This document shows, in pieces, positions 28,268 to 36,293 of a DNA stretch of 64,000 bases; positions within the stretch are counted from its first letter, which is position 1, and each line of letters begins with the position of its first letter. The DNA is from Actinopolyspora halophila DSM 43834 (GTDB taxonomy: Bacteria; Actinomycetota; Actinomycetes; Mycobacteriales; Pseudonocardiaceae), in assembly GCF_000371785.1 (NCBI RefSeq), contig NZ_AQUI01000002.1, positions 4,133,276-4,197,275 of the forward strand. The letters are read 5' to 3'. A program made the position numbers and the translations under genes. Below the pieces are notes generated by a model. The model saw nothing but the letters and a program-made list of their open reading frames with translations. It did no database searches and had not been told where the DNA came from.

Positions 28268-29320
28268 GTGCGAACTGCGACGACGACATGGCCCGATCTG
28301 CTGAACCGGCTCGTCTCCGGGGAAACCCTGGAAAGCACGGAGACCGCCTGGGCGATGGACCAGATCATGAGCGGTGAGGCCGCCCCGACCCGGGTGGCCG
28401 CGTTCGCGGTCGCGTTGCGCGCCAAGGGCGAAACGTCCTCGGAGATCCTCGGCATGGCCGACGCGATGGTCGAGCACGCACGTCCGCTGGAGATCTCCCG
28501 GCACACGATCGACGTGGTCGGCACGGGCGGGGACCGCGCCGGAACGGTCAACATCTCGACCATGACCTCGATCGTGCTCGCCGCGTGCGGTGCCACTGTG
28601 GTCAAGCACGGCAACCGGGCCGCCTCGTCGAGCTGCGGCACGGCCGATGTACTGGAAGAGCTCGGAGTGGCCATCGATCTCTCCCCTGAGGATGTCCACC
28701 AGTGCGTTTCACGGCTCGGCATCGGCTTCTGCTTCGCGGCCCTGTTCCATCCGGCCATGAAGCACGCGGCGGGACCACGGCGTGAGATCGGCATCCCCAC
28801 CGCGTTCAACGTGCTCGGCCCGCTGACCAATCCCGCTCGTCCCGGTTCCGGGTTGATCGGCTGTGCCGACCGCAGGATGGCACCGGTCATGGCCGAGGCC
28901 TTCGCGCGCCGCGGCCACTCGGTGCTGCTGGTCAGCGGGGACGACGGAATGGACGAGATCACCACCACCACGACGAACACTGTCTGGGTGGTCGGGGACG
29001 GCTCGGTGCGGCAGGAGCGCATCGATCCCACGGACTTCGGGATCTCGCTGACCGCCCCGAACGAGCTCCAGGGCGGTGATGCCCCGGTGAACGCACGGGT
29101 TGTGCGTGAACTGCTGGCGGGCTCGCGGGGTCCTGTCCGGGATGCCGTGCTGCTGAACACCGCAGGCGCTCTCGCCGCCTACAACGGACCGATCACGGAT
29201 CTGGGGACCGCTCTGGCGGAAGGGCTGCGCCAGGCCGCCGAGGCCGTCGACTCGGGAGCGGCGGGCAAGCTGCTGCAGGATTGGGTCGACCTCTCCACCG
29301 AGCTGCGCTCGGAGCGCTGA
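28268..29320 (+). CDS. trpD: anthranilate phosphoribosyltransferase
   Basis: A 350-residue enzyme of tryptophan synthesis that joins anthranilate and PRPP to give phosphoribosylanthranilate. The PRPP-binding GTGGD is at 85-89, the KHGNRAASS loop at 113-121, and FNVLGPLTNPARP in the middle. The start is a GTG with GAGGA 7 nt upstream, just after the receiver-like gene. As in M. tuberculosis (Rv2192c) it stands alone, away from other trp genes. It is convergent with the RAM-domain gene, and the gap between them is filled by repeat copy B. Confidence 0.96.
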   Translation: MRTATTTWPDLLNRLVSGETLESTETAWAMDQIMSGEAAPTRVAAFAVALRAKGETSSEILGMADAMVEHARPLEISRHTIDVVGTGGDRAGTVNISTMTSIVLAACGATVVKHGNRAASSSCGTADVLEELGVAIDLSPEDVHQCVSRLGIGFCFAALFHPAMKHAAGPRREIGIPTAFNVLGPLTNPARPGSGLIGCADRRMAPVMAEAFARRGHSVLLVSGDDGMDEITTTTTNTVWVVGDGSVRQERIDPTDFGISLTAPNELQGGDAPVNARVVRELLAGSRGPVRDAVLLNTAGALAAYNGPITDLGTALAEGLRQAAEAVDSGAAGKLLQDWVDLSTELRSER

Positions 29321-29425
29321 GCGGCTTCAGGCACCGGGGCCACTCGAAGTGCCCTGAGACGCAGCAAGGCGCCGACTCACGTGCCGGTTAAGAAGACACC
29401 TACGACAACCGAACCGCCGACCTTC
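29321..29425 (-). repeat. copy B of the gene-end repeat family
   Basis: Fills the whole space between the trpD stop and the convergent RAM-domain gene's stop. On the minus strand, module 1 (29392-29425) and the core TTAACCGGCACGTGAGTCGG (29366-29391 with flanks) follow the RAM gene directly. Degenerate module 3 and 4 traces run up to the trpD stop. Confidence 0.75.
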
Positions 29426-29707
29426 TCAGGACTCGAGGCCGATGGAGAAGGTCTCCTCGGCGTCCCGCTTGGAGTACGAGCGGAACGCGATGTGCGTGTC
29501 GGTGTCGAGCACCCCGGCGACCTTGTTGATCCTGCCCGGGACGATGTCCGCGATGTCCTCGTGCGCCCGCGCGCGCACCATCGCGATCAGGTCCACGTCA
29601 CCGGCGCAGGAGTACACCTCGGCCACACCGTCGATGTCCGCGATTTCCTGTGCGGCCTGAGTGAGGTACTCGGCCGAGGTCCGGATGAGCACGATCGCGG
29701 TAATCAC
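29426..29707 (-). CDS. stand-alone Lrp/AsnC ligand-binding (RAM) domain protein
   Basis: A 93-residue protein consisting only of the alpha/beta RAM domain of Lrp/AsnC regulators (VYSCAGDVDLIAMVRAR, INKVAGVLDTDTHIAFRSY). There is no helix-turn-helix, so it cannot bind DNA alone. It could sense amino acids or modulate a full-length Lrp partner by oligomerising with it. GTG 29707 has GGAGG 6 nt upstream; a longer in-frame ORF to 29824 adds non-homologous residues. Neighbouring trpD and ctaF give no firm clue to the ligand. Confidence 0.85.
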   Translation of the reverse strand: MITAIVLIRTSAEYLTQAAQEIADIDGVAEVYSCAGDVDLIAMVRARAHEDIADIVPGRINKVAGVLDTDTHIAFRSYSKRDAEETFSIGLES

Positions 29708-29808
29708 GGTTGTCCTCCGTAAGGATTGCGAAACGAAAACGGCGGCCAGGAGTCCACCGTACTCGAAGGACCGCTGACAGCGGTCCCAACGGTCCCGGAA
29801 AAGAACGG

Positions 29809-29852
29809 GCCCGGCCGCGATCATCCACCATCGTGGACGAATCGGGCCGGGC
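29809..29852 (-). terminator. terminator after ctaF
   Basis: GCCCGGCC/GGCCGGGC outer arms (29809-29816, 29845-29852) enclose an inner TCCAC/GTGGA pair. On the minus strand the hairpin is followed by the T-rich CCGTTCTTTTCC. Confidence 0.6.
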
Positions 29853-29863
29853 CTGCACGTGGT

Positions 29864-30262
29864 TCACTCGTGGTTCGGGCCGGTGTGGTACTCGAAAACC
29901 AGGCCGGAGACGGTGATCAGCACGGCTCCCGTGGACAGCACGATCATCCAGACGTGACCGAAGGCCAGCGCGATGCCCGCGAACGCCGCGGCAGCCGCCA
30001 CGCCGATCGGCCAGTAACTCCCCGGGCTGAAGAACCCGAGTTCGCCCGCGCCGTCGCTGATCTCGGCGTCCGAAAGGTCCTCCGGACGCAGCTCGATGCG
30101 CCGAGCCACGAACTGGAAGTAGCTTCCGATCAGCAACGAGAGTGCGCCAACGAGGATCAGCGCGACCGTTCCCACGGGCTCCTTCGCCCAGAAGCCATAA
30201 ACCACAGCCGACAGGAAGAAGAAGAAGGTGATGATGTTGAAGATCTTCGCTTCGACCCTCAT
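29864..30262 (-). CDS. ctaF: cytochrome c oxidase subunit IV (actinobacterial)
   Basis: A 132-residue membrane protein with four predicted helices in two pairs, equivalent to Rv2199c. It is the actinobacteria-specific subunit IV of the aa3 oxidase in the bc1-aa3 supercomplex. The N-terminal MRVEAKIFNIITFFFFLSAVVYGFW and the EDLSDAEISDGAGELGFFSPGSYWP loop are characteristic. It lies downstream of ctaC on the same strand, with GAGGA before the ATG, so ctaC-ctaF form an operon. Confidence 0.95.
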   Translation of the reverse strand: MRVEAKIFNIITFFFFLSAVVYGFWAKEPVGTVALILVGALSLLIGSYFQFVARRIELRPEDLSDAEISDGAGELGFFSPGSYWPIGVAAAAAFAGIALAFGHVWMIVLSTGAVLITVSGLVFEYHTGPNHE

Positions 30263-30332
30263 GGAGTCCTCACTCTCGCCCCGTGCGCCTCACTCGAGCG
30301 CACTCGTCCTCGTTGCCAAGCCGTTCCCGCGA

Positions 30333-31277
30333 TCAACCGTTCGTCGTCCCGGCACCGGCGGTCTCTTCCGGCAAGGAGTCCTCCCGGTTGGGATCGAAGG
30401 GAATGGTCGTCACCGAGTTCGGCGAGCAGAGTCGCCCGCAGTCCATGGTCCTCAGCGCATCGGCGGCGGTGTAGGCCTGTCCGGTATCCGGATTGATCTG
30501 CGTGCGCAAGTCCATGTAGCGCTCGAACTTGTCCGGTGAGAGCGCGCGAACCTCGAAGTTCATCATCGAGTGGTACGTCCCGCACAGCTCGGCGCAGCGC
30601 CCCACGAACGAACCCTCTTCGTCGATGGAGTTCTGGTAGACGTTGTCCTGGTTGTTCTTGTCAGGATGCGGGAAGGTGTCCCGCTTGAAGTGGAACTTCG
30701 GGACGAAGAAGGAGTGGATCACGTCCTCGGAGCTCAACTGGTACTCCACGGTGGAATCCGTGGGAAGCACGAGCAGAGGTGTCCAGTCGCTGGTTCCGAC
30801 CGTGTTGACCGGCTCTCCGTTCGGGGTCGTGTACCCCGGGTAGCGGAATTCCCAGTTCCACTGGAAGGAGACCACGTCGACGGAGACGTCGGGCTCGCTC
30901 TCCGTGGCCTGGACCTCTTGCTGGGTGGTCGCGGTGAAGTAGAACAGCACGACGACCATCACGAAGGGTATGACGGTGTAGATGATCTCCAGGGGGTTGT
31001 TGTACTGGAACTGACGTGGCAACTCATCGCTCTTCTTGCGATGGAAGGCCACCGTCCAGAAGATCAGTGCCCAAACCAGCACACCCACGGCGAGAGCCGC
31101 GATCACCGACCAGGTCCAGAGCTGACGCATCGCCGCGGCGTCACTGGTGACGCCGGTCGGCCAGCCGAACCGCAGCACCTGGTCAGGGGTACAGCCCGTG
31201 GCCACGACACACACCAAACCGATCAGCCCACCGAGCTTGACCAGCCGTGGCACTCGGGTCCCGTCCTTCAGGGCCAC
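30333..31277 (-). CDS. ctaC: cytochrome c oxidase subunit II
   Basis: A 314-residue lipoprotein-type subunit II of aa3 oxidase. The lipobox ends VVATGC at Cys29. Two membrane helices (about 53-78 and 97-115) precede the CuA cupredoxin domain. CuA ligands are His188, Cys228, Glu230, Cys232, His236 and Met239 (CAELCGTYHSMM). GTG 31277 is preferred, with GGAGGAGG 9 nt upstream; in-frame codons up to 31454 lack homology. The C-terminal tail after residue 275 adds a CGRLC pair (Cys280, Cys284) followed by a Pro/Glu-rich end, an extension I do not recognise from well-known CtaC proteins. Confidence 0.95.
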   Translation of the reverse strand: MALKDGTRVPRLVKLGGLIGLVCVVATGCTPDQVLRFGWPTGVTSDAAAMRQLWTWSVIAALAVGVLVWALIFWTVAFHRKKSDELPRQFQYNNPLEIIYTVIPFVMVVVLFYFTATTQQEVQATESEPDVSVDVVSFQWNWEFRYPGYTTPNGEPVNTVGTSDWTPLLVLPTDSTVEYQLSSEDVIHSFFVPKFHFKRDTFPHPDKNNQDNVYQNSIDEEGSFVGRCAELCGTYHSMMNFEVRALSPDKFERYMDLRTQINPDTGQAYTAADALRTMDCGRLCSPNSVTTIPFDPNREDSLPEETAGAGTTNG

Positions 31278-31727
31278 TGCGCGACGCCTCCTCCATGTGA
31301 AACTCACCGGCACGGCGCTGGCGTTTTTCCTCCGTCCACGACGGAGGATCGGCCGCCGGAATACTGTAGCGACCCTAGCCCAGCAGTAGCCACGGTACTG
31401 CTCCGGGGTCAGGTGACCGCCCGGACCATGGTCACCCCCAGTGGCCCAGATCACCAGTCAGAAGTCATCGGAACTCGCAGCGGAGCCTCGCGCGGCGGAA
31501 CCCGTCGCGGGCTCTCGCCGCGGGGTCCGCCCACCTCGAACAGGCACCCACGCGAACACCCGGACCGGGGCACGTCCCCCGACGAATCGCCACCGGAAGA
31601 GTGAACAAACAGCGACCCCGCCCCGTGCGTGCAGCCCTGCCGAGAGGACACGGCATACTGGGGCCCCGATCACCGTATCGGGGTCAGCGAATCGAAATCC
31701 CCGCGACACGAGAGGTGCGCGAGACGC
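31278..31727. other. 450-bp divergent region between ctaC and asnB
   Basis: No supported gene. It should hold promoters for ctaCF and asnB. A clear dyad (31382-31402) lies about 105 nt before the ctaC start. Nothing else is recognisable. Confidence 0.45.
31382..31402. promoter_or_regulatory. candidate operator dyad upstream of ctaC
   Basis: Perfect 7-bp arms AGCAGTA and TACTGCT with a 7-nt spacer, the size and symmetry of a dimeric repressor site. The regulator is unknown. Confidence 0.4.
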
Positions 31728-33656
31728 GTGTGCGGCCTGCTTGGACTGGTTTGTCCCACCGAAGAGAACGCCGGCAACGCAACGAACGCGGTGGCCAACG
31801 CGCTGCCGTGTCAGCGGCATCGAGGACCGGACGAGAGCGACACCTGGCACGGTGGTGAAGTCGTATTCGGCTTCAACCGCCTGTCGGTCATCGACGTCGA
31901 ACACTCGCATCAACCGTTGAGCTGGGGGCCGCCCGACTCCCCCGGCCGCTACACCATCCTGTTCAACGGTGAGATCTACAACTATCTCGAGCTACGCGCG
32001 GAGCTGACCGAGCAGTACGGCGCCGCCTTCCACACGGACGGCGACAGCGAGACGATCATCGTCGCCTACCACTACCTCGGCCCCTCGATGGTCGGGCGCC
32101 TGCGTGGGATGTTCGCTTTCCTCATCTGGGACAACGAACGGCACGTCGTCTTCGGCGCCAGGGACCCCTTCGGGATCAAGCCGATGTACTACTCCAGCGG
32201 ACCGAACGGGGTCGCCTTCGCCAGCGAGAAGAAGAGCCTTCTCCACCTGGCCCCGACGCTGGGGGTCTCCGAGGACGTCGACCGTCGGTCCCTGCAGCAC
32301 TACCTGGTCCTGCAGTACGTGCCGGAGCCGGAGTCGCTGCACCGCTCGATCAGGCGCATCGAGTCGGGGACCTCGTTCACCGTCGCCCCCGGCGGGCAAC
32401 TGGTCACCGAACGCTACTTCTCCCCGAACTTCTCGGCCCGGGAGATCAAGGACGACGGCGCGGCCGATCAGCTGCACAACGACATCGCCGACGTGATGCG
32501 CGACTCCGTCGCCAAGCACATGCGCGCCGACGTGACGGTCGGGGCGTTCCTGTCCGGCGGCATCGACTCGACCGCGATCGCGGCGCTGGCCAAGGAGCAC
32601 AACCCCGATCTGGTCACGTTCACGACCGGGTTCGAGCGCCAGGGTTACTCGGAGGTGGACGTCGCCGCCGAGTCGGCGGCGGCCATCGGTGTCAAGCACG
32701 TGGTGCGCACCGTCTCCCCCGAGGAGATGATGGAGACCCTGCCGCTGATCATCTGGTACCTCGACGACCCGGTGGCCGATCCGGCGCTGGTGCCGCTGTG
32801 GTTCATCGCGCGGGAGGCTCGCAAGCACGTCAAGGTGGTGCTGTCCGGCGAGGGCGCCGACGAGCTCTTCGGCGGGTACTCGATCTACCGCGAACCGCTC
32901 TCGCTGGCTCCCTTCGAACGTGTTCCCGGTTCGGTGCGCAAGGCCATGGGGCGCGTGTCCACGGCCATCCCCGAAGGAGTGCGCGGCAAGGACCTGCTCC
33001 GGCGCGGGGCTCTTCCGCTGGAGGAACGCTATTACGGCAACGCGCGGATCTTCCGTGACGAACAGCTCAAGAACCTGCTGACGAACTTCGACCCGAACGT
33101 CTCGCACACCGATGTCACCGCGGCGGCCTACCGGAGTTCCCAGGACTGGGATCCGGTCACCCGCATGCAGCACGTGGATCTGTTCACCTGGCTGCGCGGC
33201 GACATCCTCGTCAAGGCCGACAAGGTGACGATGGCGAACTCGCTGGAGCTGCGGGTTCCGTTCCTCGACCACGAGGTGTTCCGCACCGCCAGCACCATTC
33301 CGCTGGACCAGAAGATCACCAAGGACACCACCAAGTACGCGCTGCGTCGTGCGCTGGCCAAGATCGTTCCCGGCCACGTGCTCAATCGCCGCAAGCTCGG
33401 TTTCCCCGTACCCATCCGGCACTGGCTGCGCGACGAGATGCACGACTGGGCACGCAACATCATCCGCGAGTCGCAGACGGACGAGCTGCTGAACAAGACC
33501 GCCGTGCTGCAGCTGCTGGAGGAGCACCGCTCCGGCGTGCTGGACCACAGCCGCAGGTTGTGGGCGCTGCTGGTGTTCATGATCTGGCACGGCATCTTCG
33601 TGGAGAACCGGCTGACCCCGAGCGTTCCCGAACCGCACTACCCGGTCAAGCTGTGA
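31728..33656 (+). CDS. asnB: asparagine synthetase (glutamine-hydrolysing)
   Basis: A 642-residue AsnB, syntenic with Rv2201. The GTG-encoded start is followed by Cys2 (CGLLG), the nucleophile of the class II glutaminase domain once Met is removed. The glutaminase domain spans about 1-210 with the FNGEIYNY motif. The synthetase domain follows, with the ATP-pyrophosphatase loop LSGGIDST at about 274-281 and the VVLSGEGADELFGGYSIYR block. It makes asparagine (or amidates a related acceptor; in mycolata and relatives AsnB/LtsA can amidate DAP in peptidoglycan). The 5' in-frame extension to 31629 is excluded because Cys must be residue 2. A strong hairpin follows the stop. Confidence 0.95.
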   Translation: MCGLLGLVCPTEENAGNATNAVANALPCQRHRGPDESDTWHGGEVVFGFNRLSVIDVEHSHQPLSWGPPDSPGRYTILFNGEIYNYLELRAELTEQYGAAFHTDGDSETIIVAYHYLGPSMVGRLRGMFAFLIWDNERHVVFGARDPFGIKPMYYSSGPNGVAFASEKKSLLHLAPTLGVSEDVDRRSLQHYLVLQYVPEPESLHRSIRRIESGTSFTVAPGGQLVTERYFSPNFSAREIKDDGAADQLHNDIADVMRDSVAKHMRADVTVGAFLSGGIDSTAIAALAKEHNPDLVTFTTGFERQGYSEVDVAAESAAAIGVKHVVRTVSPEEMMETLPLIIWYLDDPVADPALVPLWFIAREARKHVKVVLSGEGADELFGGYSIYREPLSLAPFERVPGSVRKAMGRVSTAIPEGVRGKDLLRRGALPLEERYYGNARIFRDEQLKNLLTNFDPNVSHTDVTAAAYRSSQDWDPVTRMQHVDLFTWLRGDILVKADKVTMANSLELRVPFLDHEVFRTASTIPLDQKITKDTTKYALRRALAKIVPGHVLNRRKLGFPVPIRHWLRDEMHDWARNIIRESQTDELLNKTAVLQLLEEHRSGVLDHSRRLWALLVFMIWHGIFVENRLTPSVPEPHYPVKL

Positions 33657-33657
33657 C

Positions 33658-33698
33658 GTTCGGGTGGGGGACGCCGTGACCGCGTCCCCCACCCGAAC
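33658..33698 (+). terminator. terminator after asnB
   Basis: Perfect 17-bp stem with a 7-nt loop starting 2 nt after the stop, followed by TCTTCTC. Confidence 0.75.
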
Positions 33699-33849
33699 TC
33701 TTCTCGGCTCCCGTGGGGCCTCGTCGAGCCCGATGTGCCAGTTCGGCTGTGCGGGCTCGCCGGTGTCCTCGGGCGCGGCGGCGCCGAAGAGACACCACCC
33801 GATCAGCTCGCGTCGCCAACCGAGTCGACGAGGGGTGAGCCGTGGTCGA

Positions 33850-36003
33850 TCAGCGTGCGTACCGCTCGGCCACCACGTCCGGGGTCTCCACGTTCTCGCC
33901 CGCGTCCATGTTGTGCGCCAGCTGGATGAACTGGCTCATCGACCAGGCCAGCGGCGTCGCGGAACCGGTCCCCTCCCCGAACACGAATCCGTTCCCGGAC
34001 TCCCGGTCCCAGACCTGCTCGGGGATGAGGTAGCCCTCGTTGGCCATGCGCGCCATGGTTTCCAGGTGCGTACCGGCCGATGATCCGCCCGCGGCCAGCT
34101 CGTACTCCCCGCGCTCACCGGTCAGCAACGGCCAGAGCCTGCCGACGCCCTCGCCCGCGTAGGGGTCGCCACCTGCCTTCTCGCCGTAGCCGTCGTGGTT
34201 GTAGCGGTACCAGCCGGGACCGTTCGGGGTGCTCACCCGCAGCTGCGCGTCCATCTCGGCCAGGGAATCGCGCACCGAGGGCGCGTCGGCCGGTTTGACG
34301 CCGAGCCGGACCAGCTCGAGGAAGCCCGCGTCGACGATCGCGCGCTCGTCGTGGCATCCGCCTCCGTTGTTCAGGCACAGCTCGTTCCCGTTGTTCGGGT
34401 TCCCGTCGTCGTCGATGCGCTGGTAGTACGCGCCGTCGCCGTGCGGGCCCGATGTGGTGAACGTCCAGTCCTCGACCTTGCGCTGCCACTCGTCAGCCGT
34501 GTCCAAGTAGCGCTGCGCAGCCTGCTCGTCACCGTGTTGGCGCGCCATGTCCGCGGCGGTGACCAGTCCGGCGATCTCGGCCGCGATCGTCGACGGCGAG
34601 TAACCGCCCTCCTCCTCCCAGCGCTCCTGGGGAGTGGACGGCCCGTTGTCGACTATGAAGTCGGCCGACTTCTTGAGCTTCGACCATTCCGCGTCACCGG
34701 TGCGGCCGAGCTCGTGGGCGAGCACGATCGGGTAGGCGACCTCGTCCAGCTGCAGGCTCTGCCAGTGCGGCTCCCCGTCGAGCCAGGTGTTCTGGGGGAA
34801 CGAACCGTCCTGGTTCCACTGCACGTTCAGCAGGTAGTCGAGCGCGCGATTGGCCGCCCCCCGATCACCGAGCGCCAGTGAGGCGGTGGCCGTGTGGTAC
34901 AGGTCTCGCGACCACACCAGGTGATATCCGGGGGTGCAGCAGTCGTCGGCGTTCTTGGCCTCGCCCCACGGGATCGAGGTGGAGGCGACGAAAGCTCCCC
35001 GCCGGGTCTTGTCCTCCTGGGACTTCAACGTCATGGCGGCGACGTTGTACTGGGTGGTCAACCCGCGCGAAGTGACCGACTCCGGTGTCTCGCGCAGGGA
35101 GGACAGGTAGTCGTGCCAGCCCGAGTCGTACTCGTCCCGCTTGGCCTCGTAGTCGTCGTTCAGCGAACTCTCGGTCGCCGAACGCGCGGCCGCCCGGTCC
35201 GCTCCGAACCCGAGGGCGAGCGTGAACTCGGTGTCGTCGTCCACGGGGACACGCGCGGTCTGCACGAGGTTTCCCGGGTCCGCTGCCCGGGTGTACTCCT
35301 CGTCGAGCCGGTTGTCCGCGGCGAGGTCCTGGTAACCATCGCTGGACGTACCGCTGTATCCGCTGGTGGCGGCGGAGAACCCCGACGAGGCGGTCAGCGC
35401 GCTGGCGACCTCCCCGTCACTGGCCACGAGCGAACCCTCCGAGGTCGCTCCGGTGTCGCCCGTGCCACTGCCGTTCAGCGAAGGGTTGTACAGGGCGTAG
35501 AGCTGCAGCGGGCCACCGCGGAGCACCTCGAAGCGGGTACGCACCATCAGAACCGAACGCTGCGGGTCGGTGACGTAGGTCTTGGTTATGCGGTAGCGAC
35601 CGTCCTCGTCGGTGTTGATCTGCCGGTAGCGCAGCGAACGCGAGTCGGGCAGTTCGATCCGCTGCTCGGTGGCGTCGCGCTCGAGTTCGGTGAAGTTCTC
35701 CCCGTCGCTGACCACGTACTGCATGTCCTGGACGTTGGGCACGTCCAGTTGCGGGTAGTAGACCTCGTTGAGCACTCCCTGCCCGAGCGTGTGCCACACT
35801 TTCGAATCCGTCGTGGTCGAGGTCCCGACCCCGTTCTTCGCACCGGTCGTCCACGCCGCGGAGATCCCCGGCGCCCCGGGGGCCTCCTCGGCCGCCACCG
35901 CCGGGGTCGCTCCGGCCGCGGCCGTGATCCCGGCCAGTGCCGCGGCGACCAACCCGACCGCACGACCGCCGCTTCCGGCGCGTCTTTTCCGTCCAGAATC
36001 CAT
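33850..36003 (-). CDS. secreted GH15 glucoamylase / glucodextranase
   Basis: A 717-residue exported glycoside hydrolase. The signal peptide covers about 1-38 (cleavage after PAVAA). An N-terminal beta-sandwich (GH15 N/glucodextranase N type, about 45-300) is followed by an (alpha/alpha)6 barrel. The catalytic acid is the Glu in PQERWEEEGGYSPST (near residue 460) and the base is the Glu in YLIPEQVWDRE (near 662). The VWSRDLYHTATA block is the substrate-site motif. It releases glucose from the ends of starch or dextran outside the cell. GGAGGG lies about 10 nt before the ATG. It is divergent from the alpha-amylase, so the two probably share control. Confidence 0.93.
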   Translation of the reverse strand: MDSGRKRRAGSGGRAVGLVAAALAGITAAAGATPAVAAEEAPGAPGISAAWTTGAKNGVGTSTTTDSKVWHTLGQGVLNEVYYPQLDVPNVQDMQYVVSDGENFTELERDATEQRIELPDSRSLRYRQINTDEDGRYRITKTYVTDPQRSVLMVRTRFEVLRGGPLQLYALYNPSLNGSGTGDTGATSEGSLVASDGEVASALTASSGFSAATSGYSGTSSDGYQDLAADNRLDEEYTRAADPGNLVQTARVPVDDDTEFTLALGFGADRAAARSATESSLNDDYEAKRDEYDSGWHDYLSSLRETPESVTSRGLTTQYNVAAMTLKSQEDKTRRGAFVASTSIPWGEAKNADDCCTPGYHLVWSRDLYHTATASLALGDRGAANRALDYLLNVQWNQDGSFPQNTWLDGEPHWQSLQLDEVAYPIVLAHELGRTGDAEWSKLKKSADFIVDNGPSTPQERWEEEGGYSPSTIAAEIAGLVTAADMARQHGDEQAAQRYLDTADEWQRKVEDWTFTTSGPHGDGAYYQRIDDDGNPNNGNELCLNNGGGCHDERAIVDAGFLELVRLGVKPADAPSVRDSLAEMDAQLRVSTPNGPGWYRYNHDGYGEKAGGDPYAGEGVGRLWPLLTGERGEYELAAGGSSAGTHLETMARMANEGYLIPEQVWDRESGNGFVFGEGTGSATPLAWSMSQFIQLAHNMDAGENVETPDVVAERYAR

Positions 36004-36293
36004 CGTCGATTCTTCCCTCCTGTCAAGGCTCGCGAAAGCCCGCCGGAGTTCGTTCGCTCCCGGCGGGACTTACCCGCGATCAGCCGACGACGGATTATCT
36101 ACATTCCTCCACCGACGAGCGCAATCGATACAGAAGAATTCCCAGGAAAAGAACTTCTTTCATTCGTTCAGAATGGGGCGCCACTCCCCGGAGCACACGA
36201 TTCGAACGAGAAAACTCCCCCGACAGGTGTTGACTTTATCCTTTCAAGAAGCTCTGATGCGTGCCACACGTCACTGCGAGAGGAGACGGTGTG
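36004..36293. promoter_or_regulatory. shared regulatory region of the glucoamylase/amylase pair
   Basis: This 290-bp divergent region is more AT-rich than its surroundings. On the plus strand it holds TTGACT (36230-36235), a 17-bp spacer and TCTGAT (36253-36258), a good sigma-70-type promoter for the amylase. A regulator-binding site is expected; none is certain. Confidence 0.55.
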
